A stretch of DNA of 64,000 nucleotides from Congregibacter brevis (GCF_045689245.1 NZ_CP136865.1:1736001-1800000); one strand, 5' to 3'; positions 24,384 to 34,323 are shown, counted from the stretch's first letter. Notes: a model not told the origin generated them from the sequence alone. Translations and numbers: made by a program.

Positions 24384-27044
24384 ATGGGTGAATTAGCGAG
24401 AGAAATCTCTCCCGTCACGATTGAGGATGAGCTTAAGCAGTCCTACCTCGATTATGCGATGAGTGTCATTGTCGGGCGTGCGCTGCCGGACGTGCGGGAC
24501 GGCTTAAAACCCGTGCACCGTCGCGTTCTTTTTGCGATGAACGAGCTGAATAACGACTGGAATAAGCCCTATAAAAAATCAGCGCGTGTGGTTGGTGATG
24601 TGATTGGTAAATATCACCCGCACGGTGATTCAGCGGTCTATGACACCATCGTACGCATGGCGCAGCCATTTTCTATGCGTTACACGCTCGTAGACGGTCA
24701 GGGCAATTTTGGTTCAGTGGACGGCGATTCAGCTGCCGCCATGCGTTACACCGAAATCCGTATGTCGAAGATTGCTCACGCGTTGCTGTCCGATCTGGAT
24801 AAGGACACCGTAGATTATGTCGACAACTACGACGGTACAGAGCAGATTCCGGCGGTATTGCCGACACGCGTACCCAATCTCCTGGTCAACGGGTCCGCAG
24901 GTATCGCTGTGGGCATGGCGACCAACATTCCGCCGCATAACTTGCGGGAAGTGGTCAACGCCTGTCTGGCACTAATCAACGACCCTGAGATTACGATTGA
25001 CGATCTTATGCGTTACCTGCCGGGCCCTGATTTCCCGACGGGGGCGATCATTAATGGACGCGCAGGGATTGTGCAGGCCTACCGTACGGGGCGCGGACGA
25101 ATCTATGTGCGTGCAAAAGCCGAGGTCATCACCGACGAAAAGACCGGCCGTGACACCATTATCGTTCACGAGATTCCCTACCAGTTAAATAAGGCCCGCC
25201 TTATCGAGCGCATTGCCGAGCTGGTAAAAGAGAAGAAGCTTGAGGGTATCAGTGAGCTGCGCGATGAGTCCGATAAGGATGGTCTGCGCGTGGTTATTGA
25301 ACTGCGTAAGGGCGAGATAGGGGATGTCGTACTCAACAATCTCTATGCTCAGACGTCTTTGCAGAACGTCTTTGGAATCAACATGGTAGCCCTGGTAGAT
25401 GGGCAGCCGCGCGTCCTCAACCTTAAAGAGATTCTCGAGGCGTTTTTACGGCACCGGCGAGAGGTTGTTACTCGGCGTACTTTGTACCTCCTGCGTAAAG
25501 CGCGCGAGCGGGGCCATGTATTGGAAGGTTTGGCCATTGCTCTGGCAAATATCGACAAGGTGATCGAGCTAGTGAAGGCCTCGCCTAGTCCCGCCGAGGC
25601 TCGAGAGAGCCTGCTTGCCGAGCGTTGGTTGCCCGGTGAGGTTACCAGCATGCTTGAGCGGGCTGGCGCCGAAGCCTGCCGTCCCGATGAGCTCGAGCCC
25701 TTCTATGGTTTACACGATGGTCAGTATCGACTTTCGCCGACGCAAGCGCAGGCTATTCTCGATCTCCGACTGCACCGTTTAACGGGGCTGGAGCACGAGA
25801 AGTTGCTCAAAGAGTATCAGGACAAGCTTGTTGAGATTGCGGATCTTCTCGATATCCTCCAGGACTCCGAGCGTTTATTGGCGGTTATCCGAGAAGAGTT
25901 GGAAGAAATCGCTACGGAATTTGGTGATGAGCGACGCACGGAAATTCGTGACTCTCAGGAAGATCTCACCGCAGAAGATCTTATTACGCCAGAAGATCGC
26001 GTGGTAACGCTGTCTCATGGCGGCTATGCAAAGACACAGCCTTTGGCTGAGTACCAAGTGCAGCGTCGCGGTGGCATGGGTAAAGCTGCGCTGTCCGTGA
26101 AGGACGAGGATTTTGTTGAGCACCTGCTCATTGCTAATACCCACGACACCCTGCTGTGCTTCAGTAACTTCGGCAAGGTTTACTGGATAAAGGTGTATCA
26201 GATACCCGTGGCTGGACGAACCTCGCGAGGTCGTCCCATGGTCAATCTTCTGCAGTTGGACGAAGGCGAGCGGGTTACCTCAATATTGCCCCTCGAAGAA
26301 CATTCGGACGACCGGTTTATTTTCATGGCCACGGCAAATGGTTACGTGAAGAAAACTGATCTTGCGAGCTTCGCACCGCGCTCTGCGGGACTTAGAGCCA
26401 TCGTTTTGGGCGATGACGACGTTCTTGTAGGCACGGCCATCACCGATGGTGGTCAGGACGTGATGCTGTTCTCCAGTGAGGGTAAAGCCACTCGTTTTTC
26501 CGAGAGTGCGGTGAGACCGATGGGTCGCGCCAGTCGCGGCGTGAGAGGCATCAACCTCGCCGATGGTCACCACATGATTTCCCTGCTAGTGCCGGATGCC
26601 AGCGGAACGGTGTTGACCGTGAGTGAAAATGGTTACGGAAAGCGCACAACCGTCGATGATTTCCCCACCAAAGGACGCGGCGGTAAGGGCGTGATTGCCA
26701 TGGCGAGCTCCGAGCGCAACGGTCGCTTGGTCGGTGCATTACAAGTGTTCAGTGGAGATGAGCTCATGCTGATCTCTAATCAGGGGACCCTCGTGCGCAC
26801 CCAGTGTGACCAGGTGTCTCAACTTGGCAGAAACACCCAGGGCGTTCGCATCATTCGAACCAAAGAAGGAGAAACACTGGTTCAGGTGGAGCGAATAGTC
26901 GATAGCGGGGAAGAGGATGAGTCGGCGGTCGTGTCGACAAGTGCGTCGACGGTTGCAAGTACTGATGCATCGACTGAGGCGCCCTCCGATGCGCCCATAG
27001 ACGGCGATGCAGAGGCAGGTAGCAGTGACGGCGGTGAAGACTAA
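24384..27044 (+). CDS. gyrA: DNA gyrase subunit A
   Basis: Type II topoisomerase subunit that cuts and rejoins DNA during negative supercoiling. It has 886 residues. The winged-helix breakage domain has catalytic Tyr122 in AMRYTEIR. The quinolone-resistance region has Ser83 and Asp87 (HGDSAVYDT), the sensitive-type residues. The C-terminal wrapping domain holds the GyrA box as QRRGGMGK. The last ~45 residues are a Ser/Thr/Ala/Asp tail (STSASTVASTDASTEAP). AAGG lies 8 nt before the ATG. The stop overlaps the serC ATG by one base. Confidence 0.98.
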   Translation: MGELAREISPVTIEDELKQSYLDYAMSVIVGRALPDVRDGLKPVHRRVLFAMNELNNDWNKPYKKSARVVGDVIGKYHPHGDSAVYDTIVRMAQPFSMRYTLVDGQGNFGSVDGDSAAAMRYTEIRMSKIAHALLSDLDKDTVDYVDNYDGTEQIPAVLPTRVPNLLVNGSAGIAVGMATNIPPHNLREVVNACLALINDPEITIDDLMRYLPGPDFPTGAIINGRAGIVQAYRTGRGRIYVRAKAEVITDEKTGRDTIIVHEIPYQLNKARLIERIAELVKEKKLEGISELRDESDKDGLRVVIELRKGEIGDVVLNNLYAQTSLQNVFGINMVALVDGQPRVLNLKEILEAFLRHRREVVTRRTLYLLRKARERGHVLEGLAIALANIDKVIELVKASPSPAEARESLLAERWLPGEVTSMLERAGAEACRPDELEPFYGLHDGQYRLSPTQAQAILDLRLHRLTGLEHEKLLKEYQDKLVEIADLLDILQDSERLLAVIREELEEIATEFGDERRTEIRDSQEDLTAEDLITPEDRVVTLSHGGYAKTQPLAEYQVQRRGGMGKAALSVKDEDFVEHLLIANTHDTLLCFSNFGKVYWIKVYQIPVAGRTSRGRPMVNLLQLDEGERVTSILPLEEHSDDRFIFMATANGYVKKTDLASFAPRSAGLRAIVLGDDDVLVGTAITDGGQDVMLFSSEGKATRFSESAVRPMGRASRGVRGINLADGHHMISLLVPDASGTVLTVSENGYGKRTTVDDFPTKGRGGKGVIAMASSERNGRLVGALQVFSGDELMLISNQGTLVRTQCDQVSQLGRNTQGVRIIRTKEGETLVQVERIVDSGEEDESAVVSTSASTVASTDASTEAPSDAPIDGDAEAGSSDGGED

Positions 27045-28123
27045 TGACACGGCCTTTTAATTTTTGCGCCGGCCCAGCGGTACTTCCCGAAGCGGTACTC
27101 GAACGCGCCGCGCAGGAAATGCTCGATTGGCACGGCACCGGCATGTCCTTTATGGAGATGAGCCACCGCTCCAGTGAGGTTGTCGCTACGGTAGAGGCCG
27201 CAGAGGCATCACTCAGGCGTTTGCTGGGTATCAGTGACGAATATGCGGTGCTGTTTGCACAGGGCGGCGCGTCTTCTCAGTTTGCTGCCGTGCCTCTTAA
27301 CCTAGGAGGTGGGGGTAAGCCTTTTTCTTACGTCAACACCGGGCAGTGGTCTGCCAAAGCTATGGCTGAGGCCAAGCGCTATGGTGAGGTGTTAGAGGTA
27401 GCGGCTGCGTGTAAGGAACTGCCCCGTGCTATCCCGGAGCAGGACGCATGGTTGAGCGCTGATGATTCCGCTTATTTGCACTTCACCCCTAACGAAACCA
27501 TTGACGGGATAGAGTTTCACTGGATGCCGGAGTCTAAGGCGCCCATTGTTGCGGACATGTCGTCTACGTTGCTTTCGAGGCCCCTTGCTGTTGATGATTT
27601 TGACGTCATTTATGCGGGTGCGCAGAAGAATATCGGTCCGGCCGGACTGGTAATACTGATCGTACGCCGAGAGCTTTACGGGCGCGCGCACAGCAGTTGC
27701 CCCTCAATGATGAATTGGGAGGTGACTGACAAGGCCGGTTCTATGCTCAATACGCCTCCCACGTATTCTATCTATCTGGCGGGCCTTGTTTTCGAGTGGC
27801 TGGAGGCGCAGGGTGGCTTGGCCGCGATGGCGGAGCGGAATCGCAAGAAAGCGACGAGCCTCTATGCCGCTATCGATGGTAGTGAGTTCTACGGAAATCC
27901 CGTGGCGGTGGCTGACCGCTCCTGGATGAATGTGCCATTTACCCTAGCTGATGCGGAGCTCGATAAGGTTTTCTTGAGCAAAGCCGACGCAGCGGGCCTT
28001 CTGAACTTAAAAGGGCATCGATCCGTTGGTGGTATGCGCGCCAGTATTTACAACGCGATTCCTCAGGCCGCCGTCGACGCGCTTATTGAGTTCATGCAGG
28101 ACTTCGAGCGCGAGCACGCTTAG
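27044..28123 (+). CDS. serC: Phosphoserine aminotransferase
   Basis: Makes 3-phosphoserine in serine synthesis and also serves the B6 pathway. It has 359 residues, standard length. FNFCAGPAVLPEAVLE is the SerC opening. MSHRSSEV, the PLP lysine in YAGAQKNIGPAGL and HRSVGGMRASIYNA are family signatures. Start codon overlaps the gyrA stop (TAATG). The gyrA-serC-pheA order is conserved in pseudomonads. Confidence 0.97.
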   Translation: MTRPFNFCAGPAVLPEAVLERAAQEMLDWHGTGMSFMEMSHRSSEVVATVEAAEASLRRLLGISDEYAVLFAQGGASSQFAAVPLNLGGGGKPFSYVNTGQWSAKAMAEAKRYGEVLEVAAACKELPRAIPEQDAWLSADDSAYLHFTPNETIDGIEFHWMPESKAPIVADMSSTLLSRPLAVDDFDVIYAGAQKNIGPAGLVILIVRRELYGRAHSSCPSMMNWEVTDKAGSMLNTPPTYSIYLAGLVFEWLEAQGGLAAMAERNRKKATSLYAAIDGSEFYGNPVAVADRSWMNVPFTLADAELDKVFLSKADAAGLLNLKGHRSVGGMRASIYNAIPQAAVDALIEFMQDFEREHA

Positions 28124-28225
28124 AAGCCTCCGACCAATTATGCCCGGTTCATTACCAGTTGATGCGTTATCGAGTTTTGCTCTGGTCCACCGAGCCAGAC
28201 AACGATATCCCGGAGTTTAGGGGCT

Positions 28226-29455
28226 ATGACCGATTCACCTAACGATACCTCCAAAGACAGCGCGTCTGTCGATGATCAAAGCTCTATTCCTGTAGAACAG
28301 AGCCCTGCTCTCACAGAAAAAAGCTCTGGCAGTGAAGCTAGCGATGCTCGAGACCTCGAACAAGTGCGTGCCGATATCGATGCGGTGGATTCGCAGATTC
28401 AAACATTGATTGCGCAGCGCGCTCGCTGCGCTCAACGCGTAGCTGCGATCAAACTCGAAGAAGTGCAAGCCGCACGCGCTCGAGGCGAGCCGGATCAGGA
28501 AGTGGTCTATTATCGTCCGGAGCGGGAAGCGCAGGTTTTGCGCCGCATTATGGATCGGGATACCGGTCCTCTCGAAGGACCCACGGTGGCGCATGTGTTT
28601 CGCGAAATCATGTCTGCCTGCCTTGCCCTAGAGAAACCGCTGCAAGTGGCTTATCTCGGCCCCGAAGGAACCTTCACCCAGGCAGCAGCGCTCAAGCACT
28701 TTGGTCATGCAGCTGTCTGCGTTCCACAGGTCACTATTGATAGCGTGTTTTCTGAAGTGGAGTCCGGGCACTGTAATTACGGCATTGTGCCTGTAGAGAA
28801 CTCCACCGAAGGCATGGTCAGCCACACTCTGGATAGCTTTATTGACTCGCCACTGAAGATTGCCGGTGAAGTGGAGATGCGGATCAGCCATCATTTGCTC
28901 GCGTCTTCTGGTACGCAAATGGAGGAGATCACTCGCATCTGCGCGCACCAGCAAGCTCTTGCTCAATGCCGAAATTGGCTGGATGCGCACTGGCCTAAGA
29001 TTGAGCGATTGGCGGTAAGTAGTAATGGTGAGGCAGCTCGTATTGCTGCCCAGAACCCTGGGACAGCAGCTATTGCTGGCGATATGGCGGCCGAGGCTTA
29101 CCACCTGGAACCTCTGGCGGAGCATATTGAGGACGCGGCTGATAACACGACGCGATTTTTGGTTATCGGTCGCAGTGAGGTGCCTCCTAGCGGAATCGAT
29201 AAAACATCTATCGTTGTCTCCAGTCGCAATAAGCCCGGAGCTTTGTTTACCCTTCTGGATCCCTTTCGACGCCATGGCGTCAGCCTGACGCGCATCGATA
29301 CGCGGCCATCGCGTACCGAAAAATGGGCCTATGTCTTTTTCATCGAGTTTGAGGGTCACGTACAGGACCCCGCGGTGCTTGAGATAATGCGTGAACTTGA
29401 GGAGCAATCCATTCTTCTCAAACCTCTGGGCTCCTACCCCCGTGGCGTACTCTGA
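28226..29455 (+). CDS. pheA: Bifunctional chorismate mutase / prephenate dehydratase
   Basis: P-protein of phenylalanine synthesis, 409 residues. Order: a disordered acidic/Ser leader (1-45), AroQ-type chorismate mutase (about 46-130, VRADIDAVDSQIQTLIAQR), prephenate dehydratase (about 140-315, YLGPEGTFTQAAALKHFG and the catalytic TRFLVIG), then an ACT domain with GALF and DTRPSR for Phe feedback. The leader is longer than in Pseudomonas PheA. It has AGGGG before the ATG. Confidence 0.96.
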   Translation: MTDSPNDTSKDSASVDDQSSIPVEQSPALTEKSSGSEASDARDLEQVRADIDAVDSQIQTLIAQRARCAQRVAAIKLEEVQAARARGEPDQEVVYYRPEREAQVLRRIMDRDTGPLEGPTVAHVFREIMSACLALEKPLQVAYLGPEGTFTQAAALKHFGHAAVCVPQVTIDSVFSEVESGHCNYGIVPVENSTEGMVSHTLDSFIDSPLKIAGEVEMRISHHLLASSGTQMEEITRICAHQQALAQCRNWLDAHWPKIERLAVSSNGEAARIAAQNPGTAAIAGDMAAEAYHLEPLAEHIEDAADNTTRFLVIGRSEVPPSGIDKTSIVVSSRNKPGALFTLLDPFRRHGVSLTRIDTRPSRTEKWAYVFFIEFEGHVQDPAVLEIMRELEEQSILLKPLGSYPRGVL

Positions 29456-29464
29456 GTCTCATTG

Positions 29465-30364
29465 GTGAGCGATGGAACACAGTACAGCGTCGGGTTTGTC
29501 GGGATTGGGCTTATTGGAGGCTCTCTTGCAAGGGCGCTAAAGAATAGCGGCTTCGCATCCTCAGTAAGCGCATGGGATCGAGACGCTGATGCCCTCGAGC
29601 AGGCACTCAAGCTGGGCATTATTGATACTGCCTCAGGTAGTGTCGCTGCTCTTATGCAAACGGTAAATATAGCTGTCCTTGCTACGCCCACCATCGCTTG
29701 CGAGAGCTTGATTATCGACATGCTCAAGGAGCCGGGGATAGCTCAATGCATCACGGATGTTGCGAGTGTAAAAGGCGATTTGTATCGAAGGGTTGTTGAT
29801 GCTGCTCCAGCAGGTGCTGCTATTTATGTCCCGGGGCACCCTATCGCAGGTTCGGAACGATCTGGCGTTGCCGCCTCGGACGCGGCCTTGTTTGAGCACC
29901 ATCGCGTTATCCTCACTCCTGACTCGAACACAGACCCTTTAGCGCTTGGGCTTGTGCAAAAAATGTGGGCGGCAGCGGGAGCGACGGTTCAATGCATGGG
30001 CGTAGAGGAGCATGACAATGTGCTTGCTGCGACCAGCCATCTGCCGCATGTTCTTGCTTATGCATTAGTGGACGCCCTGGCCCAATCGCCCATTCGTGAC
30101 GATATATTTCGTTTCGCTGCGGGAGGCTTTCGCGATTTTACGCGCATAGCCTCAAGTGACCCCGTGATGTGGAGAGACATATCTCTGGCCAACAGAGACG
30201 CGTTGCTAAGCTCCCTAGATGGCTTTTGTGACCACCTGAATACACTGCGCTCGTTCATTGCCGCGCGTGATGGAGAGGCATTGGAAAACATATTCCGCTC
30301 ATCGAAGAGCGCCAGAGATGAGTTCGCCAGAGATCTGGCGATGCGTGAACGCGGCGAGACCTGA
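29465..30364 (+). CDS. tyrA: Prephenate dehydrogenase (monofunctional)
   Basis: Oxidative decarboxylation of prephenate (or arogenate) toward tyrosine. About 299 residues. The Rossmann motif GFVGIGLIGGSLARAL opens the protein. The catalytic His lies in VPGHPIAGSERSG, and SHLPHVLAYALVD is typical. No chorismate mutase domain is fused. In Pseudomonas this domain is fused to AroA; here a stop and 57 nt separate them. Start GTG 29465 (or TTG 29462), 9 nt after pheA. Confidence 0.93.
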   Translation: MSDGTQYSVGFVGIGLIGGSLARALKNSGFASSVSAWDRDADALEQALKLGIIDTASGSVAALMQTVNIAVLATPTIACESLIIDMLKEPGIAQCITDVASVKGDLYRRVVDAAPAGAAIYVPGHPIAGSERSGVAASDAALFEHHRVILTPDSNTDPLALGLVQKMWAAAGATVQCMGVEEHDNVLAATSHLPHVLAYALVDALAQSPIRDDIFRFAAGGFRDFTRIASSDPVMWRDISLANRDALLSSLDGFCDHLNTLRSFIAARDGEALENIFRSSKSARDEFARDLAMRERGET

Positions 30365-30421
30365 TAGAAAGTCTTGGGCATTTGCGGCGCAGGTATCGGT
30401 TTTTAGAGGAGTAAGTAAAAC

Positions 30422-31732
30422 GTGGAATTTTTGGTAGCACCCGGCGGCAGTATTCACGGCGAGGCTCGCGTTCCCGGAGATAAATCGATTTCTCATCGGT
30501 CAGTCATGCTCGGTGCTCTGGCTACCGGTGAAACTTCCGTTACGGGTTTTTTGCAAGGCGAGGACGCTCTGGCGACGGTGGCAGCTTTTCGCGCCTTGGG
30601 CGTTGAGATCGAAGGCCCCAAAAAAGGCGCTTTGCGGATCCAAGGTGTGGGTCTCAAAGGCCTACAACAGGCCTCGAACCCGCTGGATATGGGGAATTCC
30701 GGGACAAGTATGCGCCTCCTTTGCGGGATTCTCGCGGGACAAGCTTTTGCCAGTGAGCTGGTAGGCGACGCATCACTCATGGGGCGACCTATGCAACGCG
30801 TGATTACACCGCTCACGCGCATGGGTGCAACGATTGTCTCTGGAGACGGCGGTAGGCCGCCCTTACAGATAGCGGGTTCGTCGACCTTACAGGGTATTCA
30901 TTACGATTTACCCATGGCGAGTGCGCAGGTGAAGTCTTGTGTGCTGTTAGCGGGACTCTTTGCTGAGGGTGAGACGTCTGTGACCGAGCCTGCCCCTACT
31001 CGGGACCATACTGAGCGAATGCTCCGCGGCTTTGGCTACGAGCTGGAGACGCGTGACGGCGTTACCAGTCTTCATGGCGGCGGTGAGTTACGAGGCTGTG
31101 AGATCGACGTTCCCTCTGACATTTCTTCGGCGGCGTTTCTTCTTGTCGCGGCAAGCATTGCGCCTGACTCTGAATTGTTGCTCACGCACGTTGGGGTTAA
31201 CCCCACCCGCACGGGTGTTATCAGTATTCTCCGGCTAATGGGCGCAGATATCACGCTGCAAAACGAGCGGGAGATTGGTGGCGAGCCTGTGGCGGATATT
31301 CTTGTGCGTTCAGCACCTCTGAGGGGTATCGATATACCCCGGCACCTAGTGCCCCTGGCTATTGATGAATTCCCGGTACTCTTTATTGCTGCTGCTTGCG
31401 CTAACGGACGGACGGTTTTGAGAGGAGCGGAAGAGCTTCGGGTCAAAGAAAGTGATCGAATCTCGAGTATGGCCGAGGGCTTGTCGACACTGGGCGTTCA
31501 AAATGAGGTACTGGAGGACGGTATCATTATTGATGGCGGAGCCATGTCGGGTGGCACTATCAGAACTTTCCATGATCACCGCATAGCAATGTCTTTCGCT
31601 GTGGCGGCGCTGCGTGCCGAAAGCGAGATTCGGATTCTTGATTGCGACCACGTCGCCACTTCCTTTCCGGATTTTGATGCCTTGACCCGAGGCTTGGGCC
31701 TGCAAATAGCGTCTCGAGATACCGGCGAGTGA
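30422..31732 (+). CDS. aroA: 3-phosphoshikimate 1-carboxyvinyltransferase (EPSP synthase)
   Basis: Joins shikimate-3-phosphate and PEP in the shikimate pathway. 436 residues. PGDKSISHRSVML, GDASLMGRPMQRV, PMASAQVKSCVLLAGL and RDHTERMLRGFG follow the class II (CP4-like) branch rather than the E. coli class I branch. The PEP-site segment reads GNSGTSMRLL, keeping Gly at the position of E. coli Gly96 and having Leu where class I has Pro101. GTG start at 30422 with AGGAG about 11 nt upstream. The stop overlaps cmk. Confidence 0.96.
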   Translation: MEFLVAPGGSIHGEARVPGDKSISHRSVMLGALATGETSVTGFLQGEDALATVAAFRALGVEIEGPKKGALRIQGVGLKGLQQASNPLDMGNSGTSMRLLCGILAGQAFASELVGDASLMGRPMQRVITPLTRMGATIVSGDGGRPPLQIAGSSTLQGIHYDLPMASAQVKSCVLLAGLFAEGETSVTEPAPTRDHTERMLRGFGYELETRDGVTSLHGGGELRGCEIDVPSDISSAAFLLVAASIAPDSELLLTHVGVNPTRTGVISILRLMGADITLQNEREIGGEPVADILVRSAPLRGIDIPRHLVPLAIDEFPVLFIAAACANGRTVLRGAEELRVKESDRISSMAEGLSTLGVQNEVLEDGIIIDGGAMSGGTIRTFHDHRIAMSFAVAALRAESEIRILDCDHVATSFPDFDALTRGLGLQIASRDTGE

Positions 31733-32409
31733 GCGTGCCGATCATCACCGTGGACGGCCCCGGTGGTGCAGGGAAGGGCACCTTGTCCTACAGTCTGGCC
31801 AGCGAATTAGGCTGGGGCATGCTGGATAGTGGCGCGTTGTACCGCGTCACGGCCTTTGCCGTGCTTGCGAATGATGTTCCTTTGTCGGATGAATCTGCAA
31901 TCGCAAACATCGCGAGTCATCTCGCTTTAGAATTCGTGCCCGCCGCAGAGGGGCTTACGCAGGTGTTGTTGAACGGACAAGATATCAGTCTGGCAATTCG
32001 CAGTGAGTCCTGCAGCTCGGCGGCCTCTAAAGTGGCTGCAATGGGGGACGTCCGCGCCGCGCTTCTTGAGCGCCAGCGCCAGATGGCCGTAGCGCCCGGA
32101 TTGGTGGCCGATGGCCGCGATATGGGGACAGTGGTATTCCCTGATGCCCCCCTGAAAGTCTTCCTCACAGCCAGCGCCGAAGCCCGCGCTGAGCGCCGTC
32201 ACCGTCAGTTGCTGGCAAAAGGCGAAAGTGTTACCCTCGCGCGCCTTCTCGAGACCATCGAGGAGCGGGACGCACGTGACAGGAATAGAACGGAGTCCCC
32301 GCTAGTACCTGCTACTGATGCCTTAGTCATTGATAGTACTGGTATTTCGGCAGATTCGGTGCTTGACACCGTTCTCCGGGAAGCACGCCTTAGAAAACTT
32401 GTTAGTTAG
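31729..32409 (+). CDS. cmk: Cytidylate kinase
   Basis: Phosphorylates CMP and dCMP with ATP. 226 residues. The P-loop is TVDGPGGAGKGTLS, GRDMGTVVFPDA is the CMP-site region, and RDARDRNR (within EERDARDRNRTESPL) is the lid arginine motif. GTG start overlaps the aroA stop (GTGA). This aroA-cmk-rpsA order is widespread in gammaproteobacteria. Confidence 0.97.
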   Translation: MSVPIITVDGPGGAGKGTLSYSLASELGWGMLDSGALYRVTAFAVLANDVPLSDESAIANIASHLALEFVPAAEGLTQVLLNGQDISLAIRSESCSSAASKVAAMGDVRAALLERQRQMAVAPGLVADGRDMGTVVFPDAPLKVFLTASAEARAERRHRQLLAKGESVTLARLLETIEERDARDRNRTESPLVPATDALVIDSTGISADSVLDTVLREARLRKLVS

Positions 32410-32462
32410 TCTTATTAGCTGACACTCAAGGGCGGTGTTTTTGGAAATTGCCGGTTTTATTC

Positions 32463-32494
32463 GAAGTTAAAGCTTCATTTGAAGTTAAAGCTTC
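32463..32494 (+). repeat. 14-bp direct repeat in the rpsA leader
   Basis: GAAGTTAAAGCTTC occurs at 32463-32476 and again at 32481-32494, four bases apart, followed by GAAGTTC. Each unit has GAAG/CTTC ends that can pair. It lies in the 227-bp cmk-rpsA gap, upstream of the ribosomal protein start, where a promoter or leader control element would be expected. Confidence 0.85.
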
Positions 32495-32636
32495 GAAGTT
32501 CAGGTCTCGGGAATTGTTAGCTTTTGTTGAAACTTGATCCAGCACCGTTTCGATAAGGCTTTATTTGAACAGGAGTCGTTCCTGCTGGAGGAGCGGCAGG
32601 CGCTTAGCGCCAACCCAAAAAACAGGTAACTATGTA

Positions 32637-34310
32637 ATGAGCGAATCCTTCGCTGATCTATTTGAAGAAAGTTTAAAAACAGTCGATATGCAGCCCGGCG
32701 CCATCGTCACCGGCGTGGTTATCGATATCGACAATGAGTGGGTCACCGTTCACGCGGGACTCAAGTCTGAGGGTGTCATTCCCCGGGCTCAGTTCATTGA
32801 TGCGGCGGGCGAATGCAGCCTGAACATCGGTGACGAAGTCCAGGTCGCGCTGGAAACGGTTGAAGACGGTTTTGGTGAAACCAAACTGTCCCGTGAGAAA
32901 GCCAAGCGTGCGGAATCCTGGAAAGATCTCGAAGCAGCCTTTGCCGCAGAAGAAGTGGTTAAGGGTGTTATCAATGGCAAGGTCAAAGGTGGCTTTACTG
33001 TTGACGTAAATACTATTCGCGCCTTTTTGCCTGGCTCTCTCGTGGACGTACGTCCCGTGCGTGACACGGCACACCTCGAAGGCAAAGAGCTGGACTTCAA
33101 GGTTATCAAGCTCGATCAGAAGCGGAACAACGTTGTCGTTTCTCGCCGCGCGGTAATGGAAGCTGCTAACAGCGTTGAGCGTGATGCTCTGCTTGCGGGC
33201 CTCCAGGAAGGTCAGTCTATTAAGGGTGTGGTCAAGAACCTCACCGATTACGGTGCCTTTGTTGATCTGGGCGGTGTTGATGGTCTGTTGCACATCACGG
33301 ATATGGCGTGGAAGCGCATCAAGCATCCTTCAGAGATTGTCGAAGTTGGCCAGGAACTGGACGTTAAGGTTCTCAAGTTTGATCGCGAGCGTAATCGTGT
33401 GTCTCTGGGTCTCAAGCAACTGGGTGAAGATCCTTGGGTCGAGATCACAGGTCGCTACCCTGAAGGTAGCCGTGTCATGGCTAAAGTTACCAACCTCACA
33501 GATTACGGCTGCTTTGCCGAAATTGAAGAGGGCGTTGAAGGCCTGGTGCACGTATCCGAGATGGATTGGACCAACAAGAACGTACACCCGTCGAAGATTG
33601 TCCAGCTGGGTGACGAAGTCGAAGTCATGGTTCTGGATATCGACGAAGAGCGTCGTCGTATTTCACTGGGCATTAAGCAATGCCAGCAGAATCCATGGGA
33701 CGCTTTCGCGTCCGGGGCAAGCAAAGGCGACCGTATCTCCGGCGTGATCAAGTCCATCACCGATTTCGGTATCTTTATTGGCCTCGAGGGCAATATCGAC
33801 GGACTGGTGCACTTGTCTGATATCAGCTGGAATGAGACTGGCGAAGAAGCGGTTCGGAACTACAAGAAGGGCGATGAGATCGAAACAGTCATCCTTTCTG
33901 TTGATCCTGAGCGCGAGCGCATCTCCCTGGGCGTTAAGCAACTCGAAGACGATCCGTTTAGCAACTACATCGCCGTTAATGATCGCGGCAGCATCGTCAC
34001 CGGCGAAGTGATCGAAGTTGATCCTAAGTTTGTGACCGTGAAGCTGGCGGAAGAAGTTGAAGGCATCCTCAAGGTCGCAGACATCAGCCGCGAGCGTATC
34101 GAAGACGCGCGCAGCGAGTTCAAGGTTGGCGATTCGGTAGAAGCCAAGATCATTTCTGCTGACCGTAAGAACCGCGGAGTTGCGCTGTCGATCAAGGCGA
34201 AGGACTTTGACGACGAGAAGGAGGCTGTTAAGTCTCTGAAAGATGAAGCTGAAGCATCTTCACCGGGTACTATCGGTGACCTGATCAAGGCCCAAATGGG
34301 CGGTCAGTGA
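32637..34310 (+). CDS. rpsA: 30S ribosomal protein S1
   Basis: RNA-binding protein that feeds mRNA to the 30S subunit. 557 residues with six S1 (OB-fold) repeats; repeats 3-6 show the KGVVKNLTDYGAFVDLGG-type motif (for example VTNLTDYGCFAEIEEGVEG, shortened NLTDYGCF). The start at 32637 (MSESFADLFEESL) matches the family; the open frame to 32565 is leader. There is no clear Shine-Dalgarno (AGGTAACTATGTA precedes ATG), as in E. coli rpsA, where S1 represses its own translation. Confidence 0.98.
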   Translation: MSESFADLFEESLKTVDMQPGAIVTGVVIDIDNEWVTVHAGLKSEGVIPRAQFIDAAGECSLNIGDEVQVALETVEDGFGETKLSREKAKRAESWKDLEAAFAAEEVVKGVINGKVKGGFTVDVNTIRAFLPGSLVDVRPVRDTAHLEGKELDFKVIKLDQKRNNVVVSRRAVMEAANSVERDALLAGLQEGQSIKGVVKNLTDYGAFVDLGGVDGLLHITDMAWKRIKHPSEIVEVGQELDVKVLKFDRERNRVSLGLKQLGEDPWVEITGRYPEGSRVMAKVTNLTDYGCFAEIEEGVEGLVHVSEMDWTNKNVHPSKIVQLGDEVEVMVLDIDEERRRISLGIKQCQQNPWDAFASGASKGDRISGVIKSITDFGIFIGLEGNIDGLVHLSDISWNETGEEAVRNYKKGDEIETVILSVDPERERISLGVKQLEDDPFSNYIAVNDRGSIVTGEVIEVDPKFVTVKLAEEVEGILKVADISRERIEDARSEFKVGDSVEAKIISADRKNRGVALSIKAKDFDDEKEAVKSLKDEAEASSPGTIGDLIKAQMGGQ

Positions 34311-34323
34311 TCTTTGTAAACGA

